A stretch of DNA of 64,000 bases from an uncultured Bacteroidales bacterium (GTDB taxonomy: Bacteria; Bacteroidota; Bacteroidia; Bacteroidales; P3), in contig CAJUFX010000001.1 of NCBI GenBank assembly GCA_910586395.1, positions 446,733 to 510,732 on the forward strand. The letters are read 5' to 3'. Positions 42,936-52,824 of the stretch are shown here, piece after piece. The notes under the pieces are model-generated. The model saw nothing but the letters and a program-made list of their open reading frames with translations, searched no databases and had not been told where the DNA came from. The first letter of the stretch is position 1. The number at the start of each line of letters is the position of its first letter. The position numbers were made by a program, and so were the translations under genes.

Positions 42936-43952
42936 TTATTTGAACACGACGCCCGCCACGGCGGCCGCAATCAGCACCAACGCGAAAAACATCAACAGGT
43001 TACGGGCGGCCAACCAACGGATCATGAACCACTCGATGCCGGCCTCCTTGATTTGATCCCACATCTGAACCGGCCGCGCCCACCAACTCAGCGGCAACTC
43101 GCGCTGCGGGTCGCGCATGAAGACGACAACGGCATACAACAGGCCTGTGGCGCGCGGCAGGAGCCCCCACACGAGCAGATACCAAGGCGAAAGATAGCCG
43201 GACGCCACGCCGCAAGCCACGATGAGGAACGGCAGAAGCGTAAACAGGAACGAGCCGGCGAGCATCGCGCCCGGCCGCTTCAACACGCCCGCGAACGTGC
43301 GCTTGCCCATGGCCCGGTCGGCCGCGTAGTCGATGACCGAATGCGTATAGACGATATTGGTCACGAGCAGGCCTATCGGCACGGAGAGAAACAGCACCGA
43401 GAACGACCACGCGCCGCAGGCCGAGACATAGACGCCCGCCATGAGCACGGGGCCGAACAGCAGCCCTATGACCAGTTCGCCCAAACCGTGGTAACTCAGG
43501 CGCAGGGGCGGCGCGGAATACTCCAGGCCGATCAAGGCGCCCGCGGCGGCCACATACCAGACGGAAAGGCCGCGGTAAAAGCCGATGACGACGCCCAAGG
43601 CCGCGGCCGCGAGACAGAAGCCCACGCACGCGAGCCCCAGTTCCCGCAACGTGGACGCGCCGCCCTCGTCTTTCAGATACGGACATTTGCCGATGCGGGC
43701 GCGGATGCCCTGCGCCGCCTGCACCGTGCGCGTGCCGCTCTTCTTGTAACGGTAATCGAAATAATCGTCAAACAGGTTCATGCCGAAATGCAACAAGACC
43801 CCGGCCGCCACGGCCAACAAACCCAAGACGGCGTTGAAGCCGGCGCCACGGTGTTCCAACCACGCCAGCGTAAACGCGACCAAGCCCGGCAACAGGCTCT
43901 GCGGAAACGAAATCCAGCGCGCGTTATCCAACCAATAACCCATCTTTTTCAT
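42936..43952 (-). CDS. menA: 1,4-dihydroxy-2-naphthoate polyprenyltransferase
   Basis: This 338-residue UbiA-family membrane enzyme attaches the prenyl chain to DHNA in menaquinone synthesis. It has about eight or nine transmembrane helices. The first prenyl-diphosphate site is NLFDDYFDYRYK and the second is YTHSVIDYAADRAMGKRTFA. The opening RWISFPQSLLPGLVAF is typical of MenA. The longer reading frame on the opposite strand across this gene is a shadow. An in-frame ATG at the fourth codon is an alternative start. The promoter region faces that of the 44025 gene. Confidence 0.92.
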   Translation of the reverse strand: MKKMGYWLDNARWISFPQSLLPGLVAFTLAWLEHRGAGFNAVLGLLAVAAGVLLHFGMNLFDDYFDYRYKKSGTRTVQAAQGIRARIGKCPYLKDEGGASTLRELGLACVGFCLAAAALGVVIGFYRGLSVWYVAAAGALIGLEYSAPPLRLSYHGLGELVIGLLFGPVLMAGVYVSACGAWSFSVLFLSVPIGLLVTNIVYTHSVIDYAADRAMGKRTFAGVLKRPGAMLAGSFLFTLLPFLIVACGVASGYLSPWYLLVWGLLPRATGLLYAVVVFMRDPQRELPLSWWARPVQMWDQIKEAGIEWFMIRWLAARNLLMFFALVLIAAAVAGVVFK

Positions 43953-43985
43953 GACTGCAAAGTAACGTTTTTCTATGCAAATAAA

Positions 43986-43993
43986 CTATCTTT
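43986..43993 (+). promoter_or_regulatory. Candidate -7 element for the giant type B protein gene
   Basis: TATCTTTG matches TAnnTTTG about 32 bp before the proposed TTG start, but no TTG is found 19-20 bp upstream. The support is weak. Confidence 0.35.
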
Positions 43994-44024
43994 GCGAACC
44001 AAAAGCCGTAACGCCCTGCCGCCT

Positions 44025-47000
44025 TTGAAACCGACCGCCGCATATTGTCCCCGCTCCGGCAGAACCGTCGCTTTACGGTTCTTTGGCAGGATACGCCTGT
44101 CCGTCACAGCCTGTTTCCTGCTGGCCATCCTGTTGCCGTTCCGCGGGCTGGCGCAACCGGACGAGACCGGGGTCGAGGCCCAATCGCAGACCATCTGCGC
44201 CGGTACTTCGCTGACCGTCCACGGACAACTGTTCGTCTGGCCGTTCGACGTGACCGCCGTTTCGGTACAGACCGCCCAAGGCGAACCCGTTGATCTCGAC
44301 GGCACCATCAGCCCGCAGACCACGACCGACTATATCCTTTCGTACAAAAAGAACGGCCAGGACGGCATGCTGACCGCCACGGCCACCGTCACCGTCCAAC
44401 ACCCGCCTTTCGTCAGACTGTCCGGCAACGTGGCGGCGGGTCCGGTCTGTCCCGGCACGGAAATCACCTATCAAGTAGATAGCGCGGCCAACCTCGACGG
44501 CGACGTACGCTGGACGCTTTCCACGGGCGAGCCGACGGTCTCCGGCGATAAAATCACGTTTATCCCGAACCGCTCCTGCACGCTGTTCGTCAATGCCTCC
44601 AACCGCTATTGCGGCTCCATCCGGGAAGAACGCTTCAGTTTCGACCTCATCCCGCCGCTGACCTTCGACCATCCGGACGTCTCGATCGACCCGCCCGCTT
44701 ACAGCACCTGCGCCGGCTGCACGTTCGCCCTGCCGGACTGGCAAAACTGGTCGCCCCGTCCCTCGGCCGGCGCAATCGAACGGGCCGAACTCACATGGGG
44801 CGACGGAACGACCGGCGAGCAACCGCTGACGGCCGGCGCCAACGACCTCCGCTGTAACCTGAACTTCACACTCGTTCAGGCCGACGCCTGCGACACCGTC
44901 ACCGCACCGGTCAGGCTGGCGTTCGACCTGCGCGTGAACGGGCTGGATTGCGAACCCGTCTGCCGCTATGAGACCCGCCTGCTGCCCTGCGAATGGACGC
45001 CCGTCCACCTGTACGCCCACGCGGACAGCACGCATGTCGTTTCGTACGCGAACGCCGCGTTAGACATACAGCCTCAATGGGACTACCTCGAAATCAAAGA
45101 CTCGGTGACCACCTTGCCCGTTGCGGACGGTTACGCCCTGGCGCAGACCTGGTTCCTGCGCGCCTACGACAATCCCCGCGGTTTGGACCAACCGGAACTG
45201 GCGGCCACGTTCTCGGCCGACTACACCATAGCCTGCCCTTACAGCCCGACCCGGCCCGCCATCACCCGATCCCTGAAAAAAGACGGCATCATCCTATGGG
45301 AAAACGAATGGGTCGGCCTCAGCTACCAGTATTGCGACCGGACCGAAGCCTTTTTAAACATCCTCGCCCAGCAATCCGCACTGCGCATCGACACCGTATG
45401 GTTCGAAGGGGTTCCGGCGGATTCGTTCGCGCTGCAGCACCGGGAGGATGGCGCCATTTATTACCAGACCGTCCACCCCATCCGCACGAAGACCCGCCCC
45501 AATTTCGACCGCTACAAGCACCTCCGGCTCCGCATCGCCGTCAGCCGGACCTTAGACGACTGCCATTTTGCCGACACCGTTTCCCTGGAAACGGAACTGA
45601 CGGAAAGCCATAGTTGCTACCCGTATTTTTACTACGACTACGACCCTTGTTCCAATGCGGCGAAGCATTGCGTCGGCGCGGAACACCGCCTGTTTTATAC
45701 CGCCCCCCTCTATTACCAACAACTCGACTCGCTCAAAATCATGCGTTCGGGCTTTGCGACCGACGCCACGTTCAACACCGAAGACCCGCAACAGTTCATC
45801 TGTACGTTCCAGCCTTACTTCGCCTCCGAGGCCTCCGAGGCCGACGAGGCGGCGGGCCGCCGGTACGACTCGGTCGCTTTCCTCGGCTTTTACCACGACA
45901 CGGAGACCTTTGAACGGTTCCGCGATACGTTCTGTTGGGAAATCGACTTGCGCCACTGCCCGCCGCTCGTCCACAACCGCCTCAACCCCGATTGCTCTTC
46001 AGGCTGCATGACCTGCCCCGGTTCCGAACTGCTGACCCAGGTGGATTTCATCAACCCGTCCACCGATCCCGCCAAAATCAGCGTCCGCTGGCTCAAACCG
46101 CCCCGCGGCAAACCAATCGCCGACAGCCTGCTGACGGAACCGGCATCGGCTTATCGCGCGCGATGGCAAAACCGCTACTGGCTTTACGAAGCCTCGGATT
46201 TCGAGATCGAAATCACTTACAACGAAGGCAAAATGCTGCGCAAACTCGCCCCGGCCTCCTTGCCCGTTTCCGAATTCCGCATCGACCCGGCCTGCGCGCC
46301 CCGCTTTGAACTGCACCGGGATTCGTGCTGCGAGGGCGACCACATCTATTGGCATATCTATGCGGATTTTTACAAACACTTCCTCGACAGCGCGGCATGG
46401 GGTCCCTCGCCGTCGGACGTGGAACCGGTGGACGCGGGGCGCGAAGACTTCACCTATCCGTCCGACCCCCACCCGGTCCGGCCGCGCCTGACCTACCGCA
46501 CCGACGTACGGATGCCCGCCCGCTACCCCTACACCGTCTCGTACCGCGTAAACGACACGGTGCTGACTTACAGCGACACGCTCCGCATCGCCGCCGTCGC
46601 CAACCCCGACATCTTCCTGACCGACTCGCTCTACGTCTGTTCCGGGACGGACGTGGACCTGAACCCTTATATCGACCGGGACGTGGTGGCGGAATTAATC
46701 GGCATACACAAGCCGAACGATTTGATTTTAAGGATAGACATTGACCGCACGTTCCCGCTCACGGCCCGCATGAAATATACGTGCGACCACGGCGACGAGA
46801 TTTCCAGCGACCTCCATATCTTCGCCGAAGGCAACGTGCACCTCTCGCTTGATCCGACCACGGCGCAGGTCTGCCCGTTGGACAGCCTGAACCTGCACGA
46901 CCAAAGGCTGAGTTCCAACGGCCGCCTGCACTGGATGAAACGACGCTGGCGGGACGGCGCGTGGCAGACCGCCCCCGACACGATCTGGAAAGACGCCCGC

Positions 47001-48908
47001 TACAACCAGACCTTGTTCGACCGCGTGGATGCGGACAGCGTGCAATATACCGTCGTGGCCTTCACGGCCTGCCCCGACCCGCCGCTCACGGCCGGCTTCA
47101 AGGCCGTCCGCCTGCCCAAACCCGAAATCGGCTTTACGGGCCTGCATGCCTGCTATCCGGATATCTTGACGCCCGAGGTCGCCATATCGGGTGAACCGCC
47201 CGTGGACGGCACCGGGCAGTGGTTCCTGCAAGGCGAGCCGGCCGCCCCGCCTTACGCGCCCACCTACGACACCTTGGCTTTGGTGTTCACGGTGCTCGGC
47301 CGCAACGGCTGTCATGGCCGCGGCGAAGCGGATTTATACAGTTACCGACCGCCCTCGCTGCTCCCCGCGGCGCCCTTTTGCCTGCACGCCGGCACGGAGG
47401 GCGCTTTGGCACTGGGCGGGGCCGACGTCTATGTGTGGGAGGGCTACGGGCGACCCGACCCCGCCGATGGCACGGGCGCGCGTTATCTGCTGCGGACGTC
47501 GCGCGACACGGTCGTCTATGCGACCGGCACCGACCTGGCGACCGGGTGCGTCTCGCGCGATACGTTCGACGTAAGGTTGTACGCGCCGCGGCTGACGCAC
47601 ACGACGGACACGCTCTGCTGGCTGGACGACTGGAGGCAGCCGTTTGCCGGCGACTCGCTGACACGGCTCGACTGGTATTTCGGGGCCAAGCCGGAGGGGA
47701 CGGACGGCACGGCCTGGGTCGGGCGCGACAGCCTGCGGCGGTGGCCGCTCCAGATGGCCGACACGGGGGTCTATACGCGTATTTCGCGCCGCGCCGGCTG
47801 CCTCGACACCCAACGCTACCGGCTGCGGATACACCCCGTTCCCGACCGCAGGCTGTACGGCGACGACACGCTTTGCGAACACGAGCGCCTGCGGCTGTTT
47901 TACGTCCATGACGCGCAAAGCGTGTACGGCGGCCGAACCGGCTTCGCCTGGTTCGCGCCCGACGGCCGTCCCATCGCCACCCCCGCCCCGGCCGACACCG
48001 TCCCGCTCCGCCTCGACTCGCTGCGGCCGGCCGACAGCGGCTTCTACGCCATGCGCCTGACCTACGGCGACTGCCGCCTGCTGGACAGCCTGCACGTCAC
48101 CGTCTTTCCGATCCCCTACCCGCGCCTGCCGGCCGACACCTTCCTTTGCGAGACCCGCTACCTGATTCTGGACGCGTTCAACCCCGACTATCCCGACGGC
48201 CGCTACGGCTGGCCGGACGGCCTGCAACCGTTCCCCGGCGCGGGTTCCGCAACCGGCCCGGCCGGAGACACCGCCGAATCCGGACGGCCTCCCGCCTCGG
48301 CCGTGCGCCTCGAACAGGGCGGCCGCTACACCGCCACGCTGACGGCCAACGGCTGCACGGGCCAAACCGACGTCCATGTCGAAGAACGGCCGCTGCCCGT
48401 CTTTTACCTGCCGGCCGACACCCTGATCTGCCGCGGCGAAGAATGCGTGTTTTATCTGCCCGACCATTACGACGCCTACGCCTGGTATGCCGGCGACCAT
48501 CTGACTTCGGCCATCGGCACCGCGCCCCAACAGGGCTTCGCGGGCAGCGGCCTCATCCATGCCGAAGTCACCCACAACGGCTGCGCCGATACGGCGGCCT
48601 GCAACATCGAACGCCTCTTCTGCGGCCGCCTTTACTTCGCCTCGGCCTTCACGCCCAACGGCAACCGCCTCAACGACCTTTTCGGCCCCATCTCCGTCGC
48701 CTTGCCCGAAGACCTGTACTACGAACTGAAAATCTTTGACCGGAACGGCCGGGCCGTATTCCAAAGCACGAACCCCGACGAGAGCTGGGACGGCACGTTC
48801 CGCGGCCGCGACTGCCCCGCCGGCGTCTATACGTATCAATGCCGGGCCTCTGTGCGCCGCGACGGCCGCGATGTCTCTTCCGCCGGCCGCATCGTGCTGA
48901 TCCGATAA
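44025..48908 (+). CDS. Giant T9SS type B-sorted surface protein (gliding motility-associated C-terminal domain)
   Basis: This is a roughly 1627-residue exported protein. The frame is open far upstream across menA, so the start is uncertain. TTG at 44025 is chosen because it is the last in-frame start-like codon before a signal peptide (VTACFLLAILLPFRGLAQ). The body is a chain of Ig/PKD-like modules with paired cysteines, for example ICAGTSLTVHGQLF, CPGTEITYQVDS and DTGVYTRISRRAGCLDTQ. The C-terminus is a T9SS type B sorting domain with FASAFTPNGNRLNDLFGP, LKIFDRNGRAVFQ, WDGTFRGRDCPAGVYTY and a terminal IVLIR. Type B cargo is sorted differently from type A and often stays attached to the surface. 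A terminator follows. The product is probably a surface adhesin or scaffold. Confidence 0.82.
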   Translation: MKPTAAYCPRSGRTVALRFFGRIRLSVTACFLLAILLPFRGLAQPDETGVEAQSQTICAGTSLTVHGQLFVWPFDVTAVSVQTAQGEPVDLDGTISPQTTTDYILSYKKNGQDGMLTATATVTVQHPPFVRLSGNVAAGPVCPGTEITYQVDSAANLDGDVRWTLSTGEPTVSGDKITFIPNRSCTLFVNASNRYCGSIREERFSFDLIPPLTFDHPDVSIDPPAYSTCAGCTFALPDWQNWSPRPSAGAIERAELTWGDGTTGEQPLTAGANDLRCNLNFTLVQADACDTVTAPVRLAFDLRVNGLDCEPVCRYETRLLPCEWTPVHLYAHADSTHVVSYANAALDIQPQWDYLEIKDSVTTLPVADGYALAQTWFLRAYDNPRGLDQPELAATFSADYTIACPYSPTRPAITRSLKKDGIILWENEWVGLSYQYCDRTEAFLNILAQQSALRIDTVWFEGVPADSFALQHREDGAIYYQTVHPIRTKTRPNFDRYKHLRLRIAVSRTLDDCHFADTVSLETELTESHSCYPYFYYDYDPCSNAAKHCVGAEHRLFYTAPLYYQQLDSLKIMRSGFATDATFNTEDPQQFICTFQPYFASEASEADEAAGRRYDSVAFLGFYHDTETFERFRDTFCWEIDLRHCPPLVHNRLNPDCSSGCMTCPGSELLTQVDFINPSTDPAKISVRWLKPPRGKPIADSLLTEPASAYRARWQNRYWLYEASDFEIEITYNEGKMLRKLAPASLPVSEFRIDPACAPRFELHRDSCCEGDHIYWHIYADFYKHFLDSAAWGPSPSDVEPVDAGREDFTYPSDPHPVRPRLTYRTDVRMPARYPYTVSYRVNDTVLTYSDTLRIAAVANPDIFLTDSLYVCSGTDVDLNPYIDRDVVAELIGIHKPNDLILRIDIDRTFPLTARMKYTCDHGDEISSDLHIFAEGNVHLSLDPTTAQVCPLDSLNLHDQRLSSNGRLHWMKRRWRDGAWQTAPDTIWKDARYNQTLFDRVDADSVQYTVVAFTACPDPPLTAGFKAVRLPKPEIGFTGLHACYPDILTPEVAISGEPPVDGTGQWFLQGEPAAPPYAPTYDTLALVFTVLGRNGCHGRGEADLYSYRPPSLLPAAPFCLHAGTEGALALGGADVYVWEGYGRPDPADGTGARYLLRTSRDTVVYATGTDLATGCVSRDTFDVRLYAPRLTHTTDTLCWLDDWRQPFAGDSLTRLDWYFGAKPEGTDGTAWVGRDSLRRWPLQMADTGVYTRISRRAGCLDTQRYRLRIHPVPDRRLYGDDTLCEHERLRLFYVHDAQSVYGGRTGFAWFAPDGRPIATPAPADTVPLRLDSLRPADSGFYAMRLTYGDCRLLDSLHVTVFPIPYPRLPADTFLCETRYLILDAFNPDYPDGRYGWPDGLQPFPGAGSATGPAGDTAESGRPPASAVRLEQGGRYTATLTANGCTGQTDVHVEERPLPVFYLPADTLICRGEECVFYLPDHYDAYAWYAGDHLTSAIGTAPQQGFAGSGLIHAEVTHNGCADTAACNIERLFCGRLYFASAFTPNGNRLNDLFGPISVALPEDLYYELKIFDRNGRAVFQSTNPDESWDGTFRGRDCPAGVYTYQCRASVRRDGRDVSSAGRIVLIR

Positions 48909-48922
48909 CGCCCGAATTTCAT

Positions 48923-48950
48923 ACGATCCGCCGGACGTATCGTTTTTTTT
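48923..48950 (+). terminator. Terminator of the type B protein gene
   Basis: ACGAT (48923-48927) pairs with ATCGT (48939-48943), extended by CG/CG after one mismatch, and is followed by eight T residues. Confidence 0.75.
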
Positions 48951-49042
48951 CTTATATTACGGAATTAAAAATCATTGTTACCACAAAAAATATTTCATGT
49001 AAAAACCTGAAAAAAAGTCATTAACAACCAAAATCAAACGTT

Positions 49043-50065
49043 ATGAAAACACATTCATCCGGAAAGAAATGCACCGTAGCGGCGCCTTCTTTCAAATTAT
49101 GCGCGGTCTTGTTGATTTCAAGCCTATTTTTCTGCAGTTTTCCGCTATCGGCGCAAGAAGACGCCGAAACACCGCCCACTCAGACACCGGCCGTCCAAAC
49201 CGAACAAGCCGGCGACTACATGACTAAAAAGGAATGGCGCCGTGCCTGGCGAGCCAGTTGGAAGCCGGAAGACTATCTGCCGCAGGCCGGCAGTTGGGGA
49301 TTTACGCTCAACGCCAATCCGTTCCTCAATCTCGCCTATATCTTCAATTTCGACGATGACTATTTTATCGGAGGCCAAGCCTATCTGCAGCCCCTGCTCT
49401 CCATTGCCGGAAAATACATGATAACCGACGAGATAGGCGTCCGCGTCAATATAGGCTGGCTATACCGCTTCCGGAGCGAAGGCACCTACAGCCGTGACGA
49501 CATGGCCTACCGCGCCGACCGGCAATCCATAGCCCAAGTCGTGGACCGCCGCAACTTCCACAATGCCGGCGCGAGTTTCAGCGCGGCGGCGGAATACCGC
49601 ATCGGCAAACGCCGCGTACAAGGCGTGGTGGGCGGCGGCCTTATCTACGCCTTCGACTATACGAGCCTCCGTTATTCTTACGGCAACGCCATTTCCTCCG
49701 AGAACCCGTCGCCGTCCTTCACGGCTTTTGAATACGAAGGACCTGCCCGCGAAGGATTTTCCTCAACCCGCTACCTCAAAAAATTCTACGAATCGCCGAC
49801 GCATTATTTCGGCCTGATGGGCTTCATTGGCGTGGAATGGTTCATCAGCCCGTGGTTCTCGTTGGGCGCGGAAATCAATGTGGCCGCCGTCTATAATTGG
49901 AGCCAGAAACTATACTACGAAGCGGAAGGCTTCAACGACAGAACCAAACAACGGGAAACCTGGCGGAAAGAAGTCGCACCGCGCTCGCACGGTTTCGATT
50001 TCGGCGTCGGCAACATCGGCGCCAACTTCAACCTGACGTTCTACTTCAACCGCGACAAGAAATAG
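49043..50065 (+). CDS. Outer-membrane beta-barrel protein, function unknown
   Basis: This is a 340-residue exported protein with a signal peptide ending PLSAQ (about residue 37) and a short Thr/Gln/Pro-rich linker. The rest is rich in amphipathic strands with aromatic girdles: WGFTLNANPFLNLAYIFNF, VRVNIGWLYRFRSEG, YFGLMGFIGVEWFISPWFSL and a closing NLTFYFNRDKK. The terminal aromatic-rich strand fits an outer-membrane barrel. It is not clearly PorP/SprF or OmpA-like. It follows the type B-sorted giant on the same strand after a terminator; a role as its membrane anchor or partner is possible but unproven. Confidence 0.78.
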   Translation: MKTHSSGKKCTVAAPSFKLCAVLLISSLFFCSFPLSAQEDAETPPTQTPAVQTEQAGDYMTKKEWRRAWRASWKPEDYLPQAGSWGFTLNANPFLNLAYIFNFDDDYFIGGQAYLQPLLSIAGKYMITDEIGVRVNIGWLYRFRSEGTYSRDDMAYRADRQSIAQVVDRRNFHNAGASFSAAAEYRIGKRRVQGVVGGGLIYAFDYTSLRYSYGNAISSENPSPSFTAFEYEGPAREGFSSTRYLKKFYESPTHYFGLMGFIGVEWFISPWFSLGAEINVAAVYNWSQKLYYEAEGFNDRTKQRETWRKEVAPRSHGFDFGVGNIGANFNLTFYFNRDKK

Positions 50066-50098
50066 CGGCCGCCCAACTTATCCAAGGCTCTTAAAGCC

Positions 50099-50136
50099 CA
50101 AGCCGTCCGACGGAAACGCCGGGCGGCTTTTTTTTT
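50099..50136 (+). terminator. Terminator after the outer-membrane protein gene
   Basis: AAGCCGTCC and GGGCGGCTT form a stem with a GAAA-type loop and run into nine T residues. It lies between convergent genes. Confidence 0.9.
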
Positions 50137-50152
50137 ATGGCGGCGGAAGTGC

Positions 50153-50626
50153 CTACGCGTTATGGTAGGGTTCGCCCTTCAGAATCGTAAACGCCCGGTA
50201 AAGCTGTTCGGTAAAGAACAGCCGGATCATCTGGTGGGAGAACGTCATGTCGGAGAGCGAGAGCCGCGCCTGCGCCTGCCGATAGACGTCTTCCGAAAAG
50301 CCGTAGGGGCCGCCCACGACAAACAGCAGGCTGCGGACGCCGCGGTTCATCTGTTTCTGCAGGAAATCGGCGAACTGCACGGACGTCCGCCGCTCGCCGC
50401 GCTCGTCCAGCAGCACGCAGTAGTCGGCCTTGGCCATGGCCGCGAGGATGCGCGCGCCCTCGGCCGTTTTCTGTTGCTCGGGGCTCATCGCCTTGGTGTT
50501 CTTCAATTCGGGCAGCACCTCGGTGCGGTAGCGCACGTAATGCGACAGCCGCTTTTCGTACAGCGCGATGCCATCCTGCAGATAGGCCTCGGTCGTCTTG
50601 CCGTTGAGTAAAAACGTGATTTCCAT
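50153..50626 (-). CDS. rlmH: 23S rRNA (pseudouridine1915-N3)-methyltransferase RlmH
   Basis: This 157-residue SPOUT methyltransferase modifies position 1915 in helix 69 of 23S rRNA using S-adenosylmethionine. Marks are CVLLDERGERRTSVQFADFL, VVGGPYGFSEDVY (the knot with SAM-binding glycines) and the closing FSHQMIRLFFTEQLYRAF followed by EPYHNA, the family signature. The length is exactly typical. It sits just upstream of no other gene on its strand; ppk1 ends 12 bp before its start, so the two are probably cotranscribed. Confidence 0.97.
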   Translation of the reverse strand: MEITFLLNGKTTEAYLQDGIALYEKRLSHYVRYRTEVLPELKNTKAMSPEQQKTAEGARILAAMAKADYCVLLDERGERRTSVQFADFLQKQMNRGVRSLLFVVGGPYGFSEDVYRQAQARLSLSDMTFSHQMIRLFFTEQLYRAFTILKGEPYHNA

Positions 50627-50637
50627 ATTTTCCCGCC

Positions 50638-52719
50638 CTAACTGTACTTTTGCTTGAGGTATTTGAAAATGGCCTCCTGCGACCTGAGCGGCTTCTCGCC
50701 GGGAGCGGGCCGCTTGTAAACGTGTTCGGCCTTGGGGCTGACCAGACGGGCGTGCGTGTTGTCGGACAGCTGCAGGTTAAGGATATGCAGCAAGTCCTGC
50801 CGGATGGCCGGGTCGTAAATCGGACAGGCCACCTCGATGCGGTGGTCCAGGTTGCGCGTCATCCAGTCGGCCGATCCGATGTAATAGAGCGGCGCGCCGC
50901 CGTGCGCGAAAATGAACACGCGCGTATGTTCCAAAAAGCGGTCCACGATGCTCACGACGTTGATGTTGTCGCTCATGCCCGCCACGCGCGGCTTGAGCAT
51001 GCAGATGCCGCGCACCACCATATCGACGCGCACGCCGGCGCGCGAGGCCTCGTAGAGTTTGTCTATCATCGCCGTATCGGCCAGGTTGTTCAGGCAGATT
51101 TTCATCCAGGCCTCGCGGCCGGCCTTGGCGTTGGCGATCTCGCCGTCTATGAGCGCGGTAAAGCCCGACCGCAGGTTGAAGGGCGAGACGAACAGCGCCT
51201 TGTAGTCGGTAAACGGCCGCCAGTCGTGCCGCCCGATGGTCTCGAACACCTTGGCCACCTCCTGCGTGATGGCCGGATGGGCCGTCAAAAGCTGCATGTC
51301 GCAGTACTGCTTGGCCGTGGCCTCGTTCGGATTGCCCGTCCCCACGCAGGCGTACAGCCGCTTGCCGTGGCTCTCCTTGCGTTCTATAAGCAATATCTTG
51401 GCGTGTACCTTCATGCCCGGAATGATGCGGTAAACCTCCACTCGCTCGGCCTCCAGACGCTTGACCCAGTTGATGTTGTTCTCCTCGTCGAAACGCGCCA
51501 TGAGTTCCATGAAAACGCCCACTTTCTTGCCGTTGCGCGCCGCGTTGACGAGCGCGTTCATAATGGAGGAGTGCGGCGCGACACGGTAGATGGCCATCTG
51601 TATGGAACGGACGGCCGGGTCGATGGAGGCCTCGCGCAACAGGTCGATCAGATGCTGGAACGACTGGTACGGGTAATGCAACATGAAGTCGCGCTGCCGC
51701 AGCACCTCGAATTTGCTGCCGCTGACCGGAAAGGCCTTGACGTCCTGCGGCATGAACGGCGGATAGATGAGATTCGGCTCGCCGAAATCCTTTGGAAAGC
51801 CCGTAAAATCTTTCTTGTTTTGGTAACGGCCGCGGCTGTTGAACGTCGTCTCGTCGTCGGCCGCGAAAATCTTCTGCAACCGCCTGATGAGCGGCTGGGG
51901 CATGTTCGCGTCATGCACGAGACGCACGGTATTCGACTTGTTGCGCTGCTGGAGCTGCATGGAGAGAAAGGCCAGGAAGTCGCGCTGCACCTCGGCATGG
52001 CGGTCGAAATCGATGTCTAACTCGGCGTCGCGCACAAACTTGAACGTATAGGCGTCGTAGCAATCGTAATCCAAAGGCGCGAGAATATCGGAAAGGCAAT
52101 AACGGATCACGTCGTCCAACAGGATGATGTAATGATGGCCGCGGTGGTCGGGCAGACGCAGGAAACGCGTGAGCCGCGCCACGGGAATTTCGATGATCAT
52201 GTCCTGCTTCTCGTCCGGCGCGCCGGACTTCCACATCTGTACGGCCATGAAGTTGGACTTGTCGTTGAAACCGCGGTCGTCCTTGAGTTTGTCCATGAAG
52301 ACGGGATAGAGGTGACGGCGGACGTGCTGGTGAAAATAATCCTTGATGTAGCGTGCCTGCCAGCCCGCGATATGCGCCTCATCCACCAGATAGACGTTCT
52401 GCCGCCGCAATTCCTTGACGTTGGCTTCGAAAATCTCTTCAAAACGGCTCAGCTGGTCGTTGTTCACGGCCCGGATGCGCCGAAGCAGCAAGGCGGGATC
52501 GACACGATATTCGATACGGTGCTTTTTCTTGTGCAGCAAGCGTTTGAGCGAAGCCACGCGTACACGGTAGAACTCGTCGTTGTTGTTGGAAAAAATGCCG
52601 AGAAAAATCATGCGTTCCACAATCGGGTTCGTGGGATCGGCCGCCTCGCGCAACACGCGCTCGTTAAACGCCAGCCACGCGATTTCGCGGTTCAGATAGG
52701 GGGTGATTTCTTTTTTCAT
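50638..52719 (-). CDS. ppk1: Polyphosphate kinase 1
   Basis: This 693-residue enzyme reversibly makes polyphosphate from ATP. The N-terminal domain opens with YLNREIAWLAFNERVLREA and IFSNNNDEFYRVRVASLKRL, as in all PPK1. The phospholipase D-like catalytic domain contains the autophosphorylated His in GMKVHAKILLIER. Also visible are YACVGTGNPNEATAKQY, ARFDEENNINWVKRLE and a C-terminal YIGSADWMTRNLDHRIEVACP with the second conserved His. The length is normal. The start is the first ATG (MKKEITPYL). It is the upstream partner of rlmH. Confidence 0.97.
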   Translation of the reverse strand: MKKEITPYLNREIAWLAFNERVLREAADPTNPIVERMIFLGIFSNNNDEFYRVRVASLKRLLHKKKHRIEYRVDPALLLRRIRAVNNDQLSRFEEIFEANVKELRRQNVYLVDEAHIAGWQARYIKDYFHQHVRRHLYPVFMDKLKDDRGFNDKSNFMAVQMWKSGAPDEKQDMIIEIPVARLTRFLRLPDHRGHHYIILLDDVIRYCLSDILAPLDYDCYDAYTFKFVRDAELDIDFDRHAEVQRDFLAFLSMQLQQRNKSNTVRLVHDANMPQPLIRRLQKIFAADDETTFNSRGRYQNKKDFTGFPKDFGEPNLIYPPFMPQDVKAFPVSGSKFEVLRQRDFMLHYPYQSFQHLIDLLREASIDPAVRSIQMAIYRVAPHSSIMNALVNAARNGKKVGVFMELMARFDEENNINWVKRLEAERVEVYRIIPGMKVHAKILLIERKESHGKRLYACVGTGNPNEATAKQYCDMQLLTAHPAITQEVAKVFETIGRHDWRPFTDYKALFVSPFNLRSGFTALIDGEIANAKAGREAWMKICLNNLADTAMIDKLYEASRAGVRVDMVVRGICMLKPRVAGMSDNINVVSIVDRFLEHTRVFIFAHGGAPLYYIGSADWMTRNLDHRIEVACPIYDPAIRQDLLHILNLQLSDNTHARLVSPKAEHVYKRPAPGEKPLRSQEAIFKYLKQKYS

Positions 52720-52779
52720 GGCATATCGTTGATTCGGCTTGCGCCTTATAAAGCGACAGAAGCCGCATTAAATAAGAAA

Positions 52780-52805
52780 GAGCCGGAACCCCAAGGCCCC
52801 GGCTC
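52780..52805 (-). terminator. Terminator after the NfnAB-like gene
   Basis: GAGCCGG (52780-52786) pairs with CCGGCTC (52799-52805), about 20 bp beyond the stop codon. On the minus strand the tail is TTTCTTATTT. Confidence 0.85.
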
Positions 52806-52824
52806 CTTTATCGCGCAGGTCCGC

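Noticed and set aside
43053..44024. Upstream extension of the type B giant protein
   Set aside because: The extension is antisense to menA, a clear UbiA-family gene, and lacks any signal or domain. The signal peptide only appears after about 44025.
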